Numbered from the stretch's first letter, positions 1 through 5,724 are shown. The stretch is 6,062 nucleotides of DNA from Chamaesiphon sp. (GCA_026785875.1 JAJAZF010000549.1:1-6062); one strand, 5' to 3'. Translations and numbers: made by a program. The notes: a model not told the origin generated them from the sequence alone.

Positions 1-626
1 AACAACAACGAAGTTCTAAGAGTTTAGCACAAGGTGGAAATATTGCTATCCTCAAAACAGACCAACAGCTTAAAGAAATCCAGAGCCAAGTTGTCGCCTT
101 AAAATCTGAGATCGATCGCAGTCGAGCACAAAACAACTTCCTCACCAGACAGCTAAAAAAATATACGATCGAGGCTAATTCCGACGGTACGATTTTTGAA
201 CTCCCAATCAATCGAGAAGGGGCTGTAGTTCAACCCAAACAACTAATTGCTGAAATTGCCTCTAATACCAGTGGATTGGTATTCAAGGGCGAAATTCCGG
301 CTACTCAGAGCGAATCTTTGCGATCGAGTAGCATTCAAAAAGATGTCAACCTAAAATTTGATGAATTTCCCTTTGAAAGCTATGATGTTGTTAGAGGAAA
401 ACTAACTTGGATTGCTCCCAATTCTAAACTTACCCAAATTCCGCAAGGAACACCCACAGCTAGCTATGATATCGAGGTTAAATTAAGTCAATCTTGTATT
501 AAGCATGAAAGCAATTGTATCTCATTCAAGTCAGGTCAACCAGCAACCGCCGAAATAGTGATTCGCAATCGGAGAATTATCGATTTTATTCTCGATCCAT
601 TCAAAAAATTAGGTAATAGTCGTTAA
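1..626 (+). CDS. HlyD-family periplasmic adaptor (membrane fusion protein), C-terminal part
   Basis: This is the 3' part of a gene that starts left of the window; the first full codon is at position 3 and 207 residues are visible. Proteins of this family are anchored in the inner membrane and link an ABC exporter to an outer-membrane channel. In order, the sequence shows a hydrophilic helical stretch rich in Q, E and K (about 57-162) that fits the second arm of the coiled-coil hairpin, a lipoyl-type half motif with SDGTIFEL and a GAVVQP turn (about 160-260), then a beta-barrel domain. It ends with GQPATAEIVIRNRRIIDFIL and DPFKKLGNSR, the usual C-terminus of cyanobacterial HlyD adaptors. An internal TTG at 276 could be mistaken for a start, but the reading frame and the family motif continue upstream, so the gene is truncated by the window edge, not short. 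Two cysteines six residues apart (codons 495 and 516) lie in the barrel domain. The substrate is unknown. Confidence 0.88.
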   Translation, partial: QQRSSKSLAQGGNIAILKTDQQLKEIQSQVVALKSEIDRSRAQNNFLTRQLKKYTIEANSDGTIFELPINREGAVVQPKQLIAEIASNTSGLVFKGEIPATQSESLRSSSIQKDVNLKFDEFPFESYDVVRGKLTWIAPNSKLTQIPQGTPTASYDIEVKLSQSCIKHESNCISFKSGQPATAEIVIRNRRIIDFILDPFKKLGNSR

Positions 627-667
627 TTACTCCCGAACCTGTGAAAAATTCGACATCTAGTGTAGAG

Positions 668-799
668 GTGAATGGTGGATGGTGGATAGCTTGCACTGTT
701 GGCGTTAGCCTTGCCCTTGGCAATGCGTAGTCGAAGTGTGGATGGTGAATCAATACTGTCTATTTCTTGAGTGGGAAGGGAGTAGGTGAATAGTGAATC
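668..799. repeat. Interrupted STRR-type heptamer repeat (GTGRATN)
   Basis: Heptamer units follow in exact 7-bp steps: GTGAATG, GTGGATG and GTGGATA at 668-688; GTGGATG and GTGAATC at 738-751; GTGAATA and GTGAATC at 786-799. This is the pattern of the short tandemly repeated repetitive sequences known in cyanobacterial spacers. A 49-bp block without the heptamer (689-737) interrupts the tract. It contains a small hairpin, TTGCC-CTT-GGCAA at 711-723. The function of such tracts is not established. Confidence 0.75.
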
Positions 800-863
800 G
801 TTATTCAAGTTGATGTAGTAGGGTGTGCTACCTGTCGAACATTTAAATCACATTATCGATCGT

Positions 864-896
864 GCCTTCTGCCTTCTGCCTTCTGCCTTCTGCCTT
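864..896. repeat. Perfect tandem heptamer repeat (GCCTTCT)4
   Basis: Four identical GCCTTCT units occupy 864-891 and are followed by a partial fifth (GCCTT, 892-896). The unit length is 7 bp, as in the neighbouring tract, but the sequence is different, so this is a second STRR family in the same spacer. The perfect identity of the copies suggests recent expansion or slippage, and copy number may vary among strains. Confidence 0.85.
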
Positions 897-1049
897 TTCC
901 CAACCAGTAGATTAAATGACTAACAGCTTACCTGAATGAAGGCTTGCAGATAACACACCAATATCCGATCGCTAGGATCTGATTTAGGATCGCTATAGTA
1001 AATCGGTATTAAATATAAATTATGGCTGAGATAAGTTAGAACGTGAGCA

Positions 1050-1790
1050 ATGTCGATAAATAATCCTACTGAAATCAGAGATCGAGATTTGATTTATGAG
1101 ACTAAGATTGCTGGCAAAATTCCCGAACTAATTCAAAGAATCTTGCGCCGTAAAGTTATCTCTAGACAAGTACAAGAAGCTGGAATCAATCCCACCATCG
1201 CAGAGTTACAAGCAGCAGCAGACAAATTTCGGATCGTCAACCAGTTGGAGAGTGCTGAGGCTACTCAAAAATGGCTGCAAGATCGGTTCCTCTCTATTGA
1301 TGATTTTGAAGATATGATTACTCAAGATCTGATCTCAAATAAACTCGCTCAACATTTATTTGGCGATCGAGTCGAGCAAATGTTTGCTCAAAACCTACTA
1401 GACTATAGTGGTGCCATCATCTATGAAGTAATTTTGGAAGACCGCAATTTGGCAATGGAGATTTTTTATTCTCTCCAAGAAGGCGATCTGAGTTTTGCGG
1501 ATGTGGCACATCAATATATTTCAGTTCCCGAACTTAGACGACGCGGTGGGTATATCGGTAGAGTCAGCCGCAAGCAACTTCGTGCCGAAATTTCAGCAGC
1601 AGTATTCGCCGCCAAACCGCCCCAATTAATCGAGCCAATTGTAACAGCAGTGGGTGTCCATCTGATTCAAGTCGAAGAAATCATCGAACCCCAACTAGAC
1701 GAGCGGCTGCATCAGCAAATTTTAACCGAGATGTTCGATCGATGGCTGGTAGAGACAATCGCCGAGTACCCCCACCAAGTCAATCTCTAG
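1050..1790 (+). CDS. SurA/PrsA-like peptidyl-prolyl isomerase (parvulin fold), cytosolic
   Basis: This 246-residue protein resembles the SurA/PpiC group, which catalyse cis-trans isomerisation of prolyl bonds or act as chaperones. Residues about 20-110 are mainly helical, like the SurA N-terminal chaperone region. Residues about 121-212 fit a parvulin domain, with the core motif RRGGYIGR (164-171) and the end motif VGVHLIQVEE (201-210). The histidine of GVHLI is present (H204). At the first strand, where active parvulins have a histidine in an HIL-type motif, this protein has IIYEVIL, so full isomerase activity is doubtful. There is no signal peptide or membrane segment, unlike true SurA or PrsA. 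I chose the ATG at 1050; a clear Shine-Dalgarno is lacking and the GTG at 1043 is out of frame. It lies downstream of the HlyD gene on the same strand, a pairing I associate with cyanobacterial peptide exporters, so it may assist an exported substrate. The gap to the convergent GTPase gene is 84 bp and shows no classical terminator. Confidence 0.82.
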   Translation: MSINNPTEIRDRDLIYETKIAGKIPELIQRILRRKVISRQVQEAGINPTIAELQAAADKFRIVNQLESAEATQKWLQDRFLSIDDFEDMITQDLISNKLAQHLFGDRVEQMFAQNLLDYSGAIIYEVILEDRNLAMEIFYSLQEGDLSFADVAHQYISVPELRRRGGYIGRVSRKQLRAEISAAVFAAKPPQLIEPIVTAVGVHLIQVEEIIEPQLDERLHQQILTEMFDRWLVETIAEYPHQVNL

Positions 1791-1874
1791 CGACGATTTT
1801 TTCGGAGGAGATCCGATCGACAAAACCAGCTACCGATCGTTGACTAACATTCGGCTTGTCTACTATTTATCCAT

Positions 1875-2999
1875 CTACTTGCCGAAACCCTTCCCCGCAG
1901 TTGTTTTAGCAGTAGTCAAACACTTCTCCAACTGTTTGATAATCTTCTCGCGATCGAGATCTTGACCGATAATTACAAATTTAGTTTGAGGCTCACCTTT
2001 CCACTGTTCATCATCGATCGAGAACCGTTTCCCGCACAGATGAAAAACATGACATTTATCACTTTCATCAAACCATAAAAATCCCTTCGCCCGAAAGATG
2101 TTGACAGTTAATTGATTGTCTAAAAAGTGCTGAAACTTACGGAGTAAGAATGGTCGATCGCTTACAAACGACAAGGAAGTAAAGCCATCATTCTCTAAGT
2201 GATGAGAATGGTCATGTGCGTGGTCATGTTCGCACTTATTATGGTCGTGGTCGCAGTTACTATGGTCTTCATGCTCTGCGGCTGCATGGTCATGTGCATG
2301 GTCGTGATGGTCGTGTTCATCATGTGTAGCTGGCGCATCCAGATATTTATCAGACTCAAATAAACCCACACTGAGAATCATTGGTAATGATACCTGTGAC
2401 TTACTAGTCCGAATAATTCTCGCGCCTTCCTTCATATCACGAATGCGAATTTCCAATCGATCGACATCAGCTTCATCAACCAAGTCGATCTTATTTAGCA
2501 GGATAATATCGCCATAAGTAATCTGACTTTGAGCAGCTTCACTATTGAATAAATCTAAACTAAAGTTCTCAGCATCAACTAAAGTAATAATCGAATCAAG
2601 TCGAGTCACATCGCGCAATTCTGTACCCAAAAAAGTCAGCGCAACTGGCAACGGATCGGCTAAACCCGTAGTTTCAACCACGAGATAATCGATCTGTTCC
2701 GATCGAGCCAATACCTTATGTACTGCATTGACCAAATCCTCATTGATCGTACAACATATACAGCCATTATTTAGCTCGACCAGATCCTCGCCAGTCGCGA
2801 CAATCAGATCGTTATCGATACCAATTTCGCCAAACTCATTGACGAGCACCGCAGTTTTGATCCCTTGCTGATTGTTGAGGATATGATTGAGTAGAGTAGT
2901 CTTCCCACTACCGAGGAAACCCGTAATAATCGTTACAGGTACCAGCTTTTGGTCTACATCGATGATTTCGAGAGTTGGAGCGATCGTCGTTGATGTCAT
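1875..2999 (-). CDS. CobW/COG0523 family GTPase, probable zinc (metal) chaperone
   Basis: This complete 374-residue protein belongs to the G3E GTPases of the CobW/COG0523 group, which use GTP hydrolysis to deliver metal ions to target proteins in the cytosol. The Walker A motif GFLGSGKT is at 27-34, followed by the metal-binding CxCC motif (C80, C82, C83). The ETTGLADP segment is at 109-116 and the guanine-specificity motif NKID at 169-172. Residues 226-267 form a linker with 17 histidines and two cysteines, a likely metal-binding or buffering stretch. The CobW C-terminal domain follows (about 272-370). COG0523 proteins serve several metals; the His-rich linker and the absence of nearby cobalamin genes favour zinc, but this is inference. 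The ATG at 2999 starts the protein 26 residues before the P-loop, as is usual in the family. No strong ribosome binding site is visible. It is divergent from cysS and convergent with the parvulin-like gene, so it is probably transcribed alone. Confidence 0.9.
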   Translation of the reverse strand: MTSTTIAPTLEIIDVDQKLVPVTIITGFLGSGKTTLLNHILNNQQGIKTAVLVNEFGEIGIDNDLIVATGEDLVELNNGCICCTINEDLVNAVHKVLARSEQIDYLVVETTGLADPLPVALTFLGTELRDVTRLDSIITLVDAENFSLDLFNSEAAQSQITYGDIILLNKIDLVDEADVDRLEIRIRDMKEGARIIRTSKSQVSLPMILSVGLFESDKYLDAPATHDEHDHHDHAHDHAAAEHEDHSNCDHDHNKCEHDHAHDHSHHLENDGFTSLSFVSDRPFLLRKFQHFLDNQLTVNIFRAKGFLWFDESDKCHVFHLCGKRFSIDDEQWKGEPQTKFVIIGQDLDREKIIKQLEKCLTTAKTTAGKGFGK

Positions 3000-3016
3000 A
3001 AAAATATCAGGTAGGG

Positions 3017-3044
3017 TGATAATAACTTTAAGTAATAGTTATAA
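3017..3044 (-). promoter_or_regulatory. AT-rich inverted repeat upstream of the CobW-family gene, possible Zur/Fur-type operator
   Basis: Starting 18 bp upstream of the GTPase start codon, TAATAACT (3020-3027) is mirrored by AGTTATAA (3037-3044), with 7 of 8 positions pairing across a 9-bp spacer. The overlapping heptamer TGATAAT (3017-3023) resembles a half-site of the AT-rich Zur operators of cyanobacteria, and COG0523 genes are known Zur targets in Anabaena. The second half (ACTTTAA) matches an ideal mirror at only 4 of 7 positions. GTTATAAC (3038-3045) is itself a perfect palindrome. The location fits an operator, but the region is AT-rich and chance is possible. Confidence 0.3.
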
Positions 3045-3067
3045 CCGATGCGGTTTTCCACCGCTCC

Positions 3068-3097
3068 TCTGCTAGAGCAGACGCTCCGCAAACGGAG
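3068..3097. repeat. Pair of small palindromes (dispersed REP-like element)
   Basis: Two adjacent hairpins occur: TCTGCT-AG-AGCAGA at 3068-3081 and CTCCG-CAAA-CGGAG at 3084-3097. Closely spaced GC-rich palindromes of this sort are typical of dispersed repeats in cyanobacterial spacers. They lie between the divergent starts of the GTPase gene and cysS and have no T-run, so they are unlikely to be a terminator. Confidence 0.55.
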
Positions 3098-3115
3098 TCC
3101 AAAAATCTACTGGCA

Positions 3116-3146
3116 CGGACTTTGACAAGTGTAGCGGCGATTTGCG
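3116..3146 (+). repeat. Dispersed repeat, copy 1 (inverted copy at 5661-5690)
   Basis: CGGACTTTG (3116-3124), eight unrelated bases, then AGCGGCGATTTGCG (3133-3146). The same two blocks, with seven bases between them, occur in the opposite orientation at 5661-5690. Two conserved blocks with a variable middle suggest two diverged members of one repeat family and not a chance match. Confidence 0.7.
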
Positions 3147-3232
3147 TCGCTGGCACTCGATCGATGGCAAACTTAGAATAGCTCGATCGCCAGCCATTAG
3201 CTATTTTAACCTGTATTTGAAAGAGTCTAATT

Positions 3233-3271
3233 CCCCAACTCCCATCTCCCATCTCCCCACTCCCATCTCTC
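3233..3271. repeat. STRR-type heptamer tract (TCCCATC) abutting the cysS start
   Basis: Units in strict 7-bp phase are CCCCAAC (3233-3239), TCCCATC (3240-3246), TCCCATC (3247-3253), TCCCCAC (3254-3260) and TCCCATC (3261-3267). The next phase unit, 3268-3274, reads TCTCATG, a degenerate copy that includes the ATG of cysS. The tract therefore makes up the whole region where a ribosome binding site would be expected. It is pyrimidine-rich and offers no Shine-Dalgarno. Confidence 0.82.
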
Positions 3272-4759
3272 ATGCCTCTAACCATATACAACACCCTCTC
3301 CAGAACCAAAGAGCCGTTCCAAACCTTGACACCCAACCAGGTAAAAATGTACTGCTGCGGGGTGACTGTATACGATTACTGCCATCTCGGTCACGCTCGA
3401 TCGTATATTGTCTGGGATAGCGTCCGTCGTTATCTTCAGTGGCGCGGCTACACTGTCGAATACGTTCAAAATTTTACCGACATCGACGACAAGATCCTCA
3501 AACGTGCCGATCTCGAACACAGTTCGATGACAGCAGTAGCCGAAAAATATACAGCAGCCTACTTTGAAGATCTCCACCGTCTAAATGTCCGCGATGCTGA
3601 TAGTTATCCCCTCGCAACCGGACACATTCAAGAGATCCAAGATTTAGTTACCGATCTCGAACACAAAGGTTTTGCTTATGCAGTAGACGGCGATGTCTAC
3701 TTCCGCGTGCGAAAATTCGCAGAATATGGCAAACTCTCCCAACGCCACCTCGACGATCTCCAAGCAGGTGCTGGCGATCGTGTCGAAGCCGCAGATCCCG
3801 ACCAAATCAAGAAAGAATATCCCTTTGATTTTGCCCTGTGGAAGGCAGCAAAACCAGGCGAACCTTCGTGGGAGTCTCCCTGGGGAAATGGTCGCCCAGG
3901 CTGGCATATAGAGTGCTCTGCGATGATCCAAAAACAGTTGGGTGAAACGATCGATATCCATTGCGGCGGCGGCGATCTCGTCTTCCCCCATCACGAAAAT
4001 GAAATCGCTCAATCCGAATGCGCTCACGATCGACCATTATCCACCTATTGGATGCACAATGGAATGGTCAAGCTCAGTGGTGAGAAGATGTCCAAATCAT
4101 TGGGCAACTTTATCACGATCCGCAAATTACTCGATGATTATCGCGATGGTAATGACCATCAGATCGATCCGATGACAGTGCGATTATTTGTCCTCACCGC
4201 TCAATATCGCAAACCGATGGATTTTAGCGATGCGTCAATTACCGCTGCTGGACAAAGTTGGCAAACAATCAAGGATGGCTTGTTATTTGGTTATGAGTTT
4301 GGGGAGAGATTAGGCTGGGCTGATTTAGCTCCGATTCGTTCGGGAGCTATATCAACTACTACTGAGGAAGTAGACAGGTTTCGTACCGCCGTCGATGATG
4401 ACTTCAACTTTGCCGAAGGTTTAGTGGTAGTATTTGAACTCGCCAAGGAATTGCGGAAAGTGGGCAATATTATCACCCACGATAGCGAACAAACAGTAGA
4501 TCCCAATCTGCTTAGAGATAAATGGCAAACATTAATAGAATTAGCAGGAGTGTTAGGTTTGGAAGTCAATCCCGATGAATTAAAAGTAGAGACAACTGGT
4601 TTGAGTGATGAAGCGATCGAATCATTACTCACCGAGCGTCAAATTGCCAGAGCGAATAAAGATTTTGCAACCAGCGATCGCATCCGCGCTCAATTAACAG
4701 AAGAGAAGATCGTGGTCATCGATAAAGCTGGAGTTCCAAGTACTTGGTATCGTAGTTGA
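3272..4759 (+). CDS. cysS: Cysteinyl-tRNA synthetase, class I
   Basis: The 495-residue product charges tRNA-Cys with cysteine in the cytosol and is essential for translation. The N-terminal Rossmann domain carries the HIGH-type signature HLGH (38-41), inside the family block CCGVTVYDYCHLGHAR, and the KMSKS loop at 272-276. The zinc site that selects cysteine is complete: C29, C215, H240 and E244, equivalent to C28, C209, H234 and E238 in Escherichia coli. WHIECSAM (211-218) and GGGDLVFPHHENEIAQSE (232-249) are family hallmarks. The helical domain includes DDDFNF (375-380), and the C-terminus ends with the usual R-x-x-L, VVIDKAGVPSTWYR pattern. Length is slightly above the E. coli enzyme. The start is firm: an in-frame TGA at 3218-3220 is followed by no ATG, GTG or TTG until 3272, and MPLTIYNT fits the family's N-terminus. 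It has no Shine-Dalgarno because a heptamer tract fills the leader. Transcription probably starts in the spacer 3000-3230. Confidence 0.98.
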   Translation: MPLTIYNTLSRTKEPFQTLTPNQVKMYCCGVTVYDYCHLGHARSYIVWDSVRRYLQWRGYTVEYVQNFTDIDDKILKRADLEHSSMTAVAEKYTAAYFEDLHRLNVRDADSYPLATGHIQEIQDLVTDLEHKGFAYAVDGDVYFRVRKFAEYGKLSQRHLDDLQAGAGDRVEAADPDQIKKEYPFDFALWKAAKPGEPSWESPWGNGRPGWHIECSAMIQKQLGETIDIHCGGGDLVFPHHENEIAQSECAHDRPLSTYWMHNGMVKLSGEKMSKSLGNFITIRKLLDDYRDGNDHQIDPMTVRLFVLTAQYRKPMDFSDASITAAGQSWQTIKDGLLFGYEFGERLGWADLAPIRSGAISTTTEEVDRFRTAVDDDFNFAEGLVVVFELAKELRKVGNIITHDSEQTVDPNLLRDKWQTLIELAGVLGLEVNPDELKVETTGLSDEAIESLLTERQIARANKDFATSDRIRAQLTEEKIVVIDKAGVPSTWYRS

Positions 4760-4770
4760 TATCATCAACT
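4754..4770 (+). terminator. Hairpin overlapping the cysS stop codon, possible weak terminator
   Basis: AGTTGAT (4754-4760) and ATCAACT (4764-4770) form a perfect 7-bp stem with a 3-base ATC loop. The TGA stop of cysS (4757-4759) is inside the left arm. The sequence after it is AT-rich (AATATATTTA) but has no true T-run, so Rho-independent termination would be inefficient; a role in protecting the mRNA 3' end is equally possible. Confidence 0.35.
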
Positions 4771-4792
4771 AATATATTTAGCTCGATCATAG

Positions 4793-4821
4793 ATAACATA
4801 TCCGATTTGTTGCATTAAAAT
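4793..4821 (+). promoter_or_regulatory. Possible sigma-70-type promoter for the Uma2 gene
   Basis: ATAACA (4793-4798) and TAAAAT (4816-4821) are separated by 17 bp. The -10 matches 5 of 6 consensus positions and the -35 matches 4 of 6. It lies 40 bp before the preferred ATG and after the hairpin at the end of cysS, which fits separate transcription. The region is AT-rich, so such a match can arise by chance. Confidence 0.3.
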
Positions 4822-4860
4822 AGCTGCTGAACTTTGAGGCTAAAAATTAGGGATGAACAT

Positions 4861-5469
4861 ATGACCTATACAACTACTAAAGTTCTCACCTTAGACGAAT
4901 TTATCATCCAATATGGTGACAATCCTCGCTATGAGCTAATCGATGGAGAATTGCGAGATATGGAACCAACTGGCCCTCATGAAGCTGTAACCGGACAGCT
5001 AATTGGATACATTTTTGTCGAAATTCGACGTTCTCATCGCAACTGGATCGTGCCTAAAAATTGCCTAATTAAACCACCTGCAATGGCTGCTACTGCATTA
5101 CGCCCTGATGCTATCGTACTGGATGAAGCTAAACTCAATCGAGAACCACTGTGGCAAAAAGAACCGATAGTTTGTAATGGCAGTACAATTCAATTGGTTG
5201 TTGAAGTTGTCAGTACCAATTGGCAAGATGACTATGCTCGAAAAGTAGAAGAGTATGCGCTATTGGGTATTCCTGAATACTGGATTGTAGACTATTTAGG
5301 AATCGGGGGTATCGCTTTTATTGGCAAACCAAAACAACCCACTTTCACAGTTTGTCAACTTGTTGAGGATACCTATCATCAACATCAATTTCGGATGGGA
5401 GAATCTATTGTATCTCAGATCTTTCCCGAGCTTCAACTTCGGCTCGATGAGATCGTTCCTCGCAAGTAG
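4861..5469 (+). CDS. Uma2/DUF820 family protein, predicted PD-(D/E)XK nuclease fold
   Basis: The 202-residue product belongs to the Uma2 (DUF820) family, strongly expanded in cyanobacteria and assigned to the PD-(D/E)XK nuclease superfamily; its substrate and role are unknown. Family motifs in order are a TLDEF N-terminus (10-14), YELIDGEL (24-31), the acidic strand RPDAIVL with D83 (81-87), VVEVVS with E115 (113-118), the DDYARKVEEYA helix with K128 (123-133), and GIPEYWIVD (136-144). D83, E115 and K128 are the likely active-site residues, so the protein looks intact. I chose ATG 4861 because AGGGA (4849-4853) sits 7 bases before it; the frame could extend to a TTG at 4834, which would add nine residues without a better binding site. 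It lies 101 bp after cysS on the same strand, with a possible promoter of its own. I see no antitoxin-like small gene next to it. Its function is not linked to cysS by any sequence evidence. Confidence 0.88.
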   Translation: MTYTTTKVLTLDEFIIQYGDNPRYELIDGELRDMEPTGPHEAVTGQLIGYIFVEIRRSHRNWIVPKNCLIKPPAMAATALRPDAIVLDEAKLNREPLWQKEPIVCNGSTIQLVVEVVSTNWQDDYARKVEEYALLGIPEYWIVDYLGIGGIAFIGKPKQPTFTVCQLVEDTYHQHQFRMGESIVSQIFPELQLRLDEIVPRK

Positions 5470-5471
5470 AG

Positions 5472-5506
5472 TTATCTATTCATAGGAGATAAACTAGAGT
5501 AGATAA
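5472..5506 (+). terminator. AT-rich inverted repeats just after the Uma2 stop, possible weak terminator
   Basis: TTATCTA (5472-5478) can pair with TAGATAA (5500-5506) across 21 bases. Alternatively, TTATCT (5472-5477) can pair with AGATAA (5487-5492) across nine bases. Both begin two bases after the stop codon. The stems are AT-only apart from one GC pair and only a short TTTT follows (5510-5513), so strength is low. Confidence 0.25.
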
Positions 5507-5545
5507 TAGTTTTAACGATCGTTCGCCGCAACGAGGTATAGCAAC

Positions 5546-5724
5546 CGCCAAGGCGATTAGGACAGCGATTGTGTCTTGGATCGCTAAACCCTCTCTGCGA
5601 TCCGCTGCGCGTTGGCAGAGCCTGCGCTTTGCGCTTACGGGGAACCCGAGGAGCGCGATCCGCAAATCGCCGCTCATAATGCAAAGTCCGCCTTCTCTAC
5701 GAGACGCTACAAAGGACACGGACT
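5546..5724. repeat. Cluster of GC-rich palindromes (dispersed cyanobacterial repeats)
   Basis: Several small inverted repeats follow one another: CGCC-AA-GGCG (5546-5555), CTCTGC (5593-5598) with GCAGAG (5615-5620), GCGC-TTT-GCGC (5624-5634), TCTC-TAC-GAGA (5694-5704), and AGTCCG (5685-5690) with CGGACT (5719-5724). The last pair encloses the TCTC-TAC-GAGA hairpin. The CTCTACGAGACGCTAC stretch resembles a repeat I know as common in filamentous cyanobacterial spacers. The block looks like an array of nested or adjoining repeat elements and lies downstream of both flanking genes. Confidence 0.6.
5661..5690 (-). repeat. Dispersed repeat, copy 2 (inverted copy of 3116-3146)
   Basis: Read on the minus strand, this is CGGACTTTG (5690-5682), seven bases, then AGCGGCGATTTGCG (5674-5661). 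Both blocks are identical to the copy upstream of cysS, 23 of 23 bases, while the middle differs in sequence and by one base in length. It is part of the palindrome cluster between the Uma2 gene and the nrtD-like gene. Confidence 0.7.

Larger units (their letters stand above)
627..1049. other. 423-bp spacer with two heptamer repeat tracts, no gene seen
   Basis: Between the HlyD gene and the parvulin-like gene I find no open frame that looks like a protein. The stretch holds an interrupted GTGRATN heptamer tract, a perfect GCCTTCT tract, and an AT-rich end (about 990-1025) that could contain the promoter of the downstream gene. A TATAGT hexamer at 994-999 is a possible -10 box, but I see no good -35 partner. 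No Rho-independent terminator with a T-run follows the HlyD stop. The short frames here read through repeat DNA. Confidence 0.6.

Noticed and set aside
668..730. Short plus-strand GTG frame of 20 codons with a hydrophobic end, possible leader peptide
   Set aside because: Its first half is the GTGRATN repeat, there is no ribosome binding site, and the hydrophobic part comes from the palindromic block. No double-glycine leader pattern with a core peptide follows.
623..808. 61-codon minus-strand frame in the first spacer
   Set aside because: It runs over the heptamer tract and the 49-bp block, so its sequence is a translation of repeat DNA; it has no family motif.
668..896. CRISPR array
   Set aside because: Repeat units are only 7 bp and contiguous, without unique spacers of 30-40 bp.
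1791..1874. CCGATCG repeats after the parvulin-like gene as a terminator
   Set aside because: The two CGATCG copies (1814-1819 and 1834-1839) are each self-palindromic HIP-type sites, without a T-run after them; they fit the genome-wide motif and not a terminator.
3028..3336. 102-codon minus-strand frame upstream of cysS
   Set aside because: It is composed of the heptamer tract and palindromes and overlaps the cysS start in antisense; codon content is repeat-derived.
3644..4037. Minus-strand frames of 127 and 76 codons inside cysS
   Set aside because: Both are antisense shadows of a strongly conserved synthetase gene with no recognisable product.
4834..4860. TTG at 4834 as the start of the Uma2 protein
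   Set aside because: The ATG at 4861 has AGGGA seven bases upstream and gives the normal family N-terminus; the extension has no similarity I recognise.
5472..5719. Two overlapping minus-strand frames of 70 and 79 codons
   Set aside because: They pass through the palindrome cluster in two frames at once, which is expected for GC-rich repeats and not for a gene.
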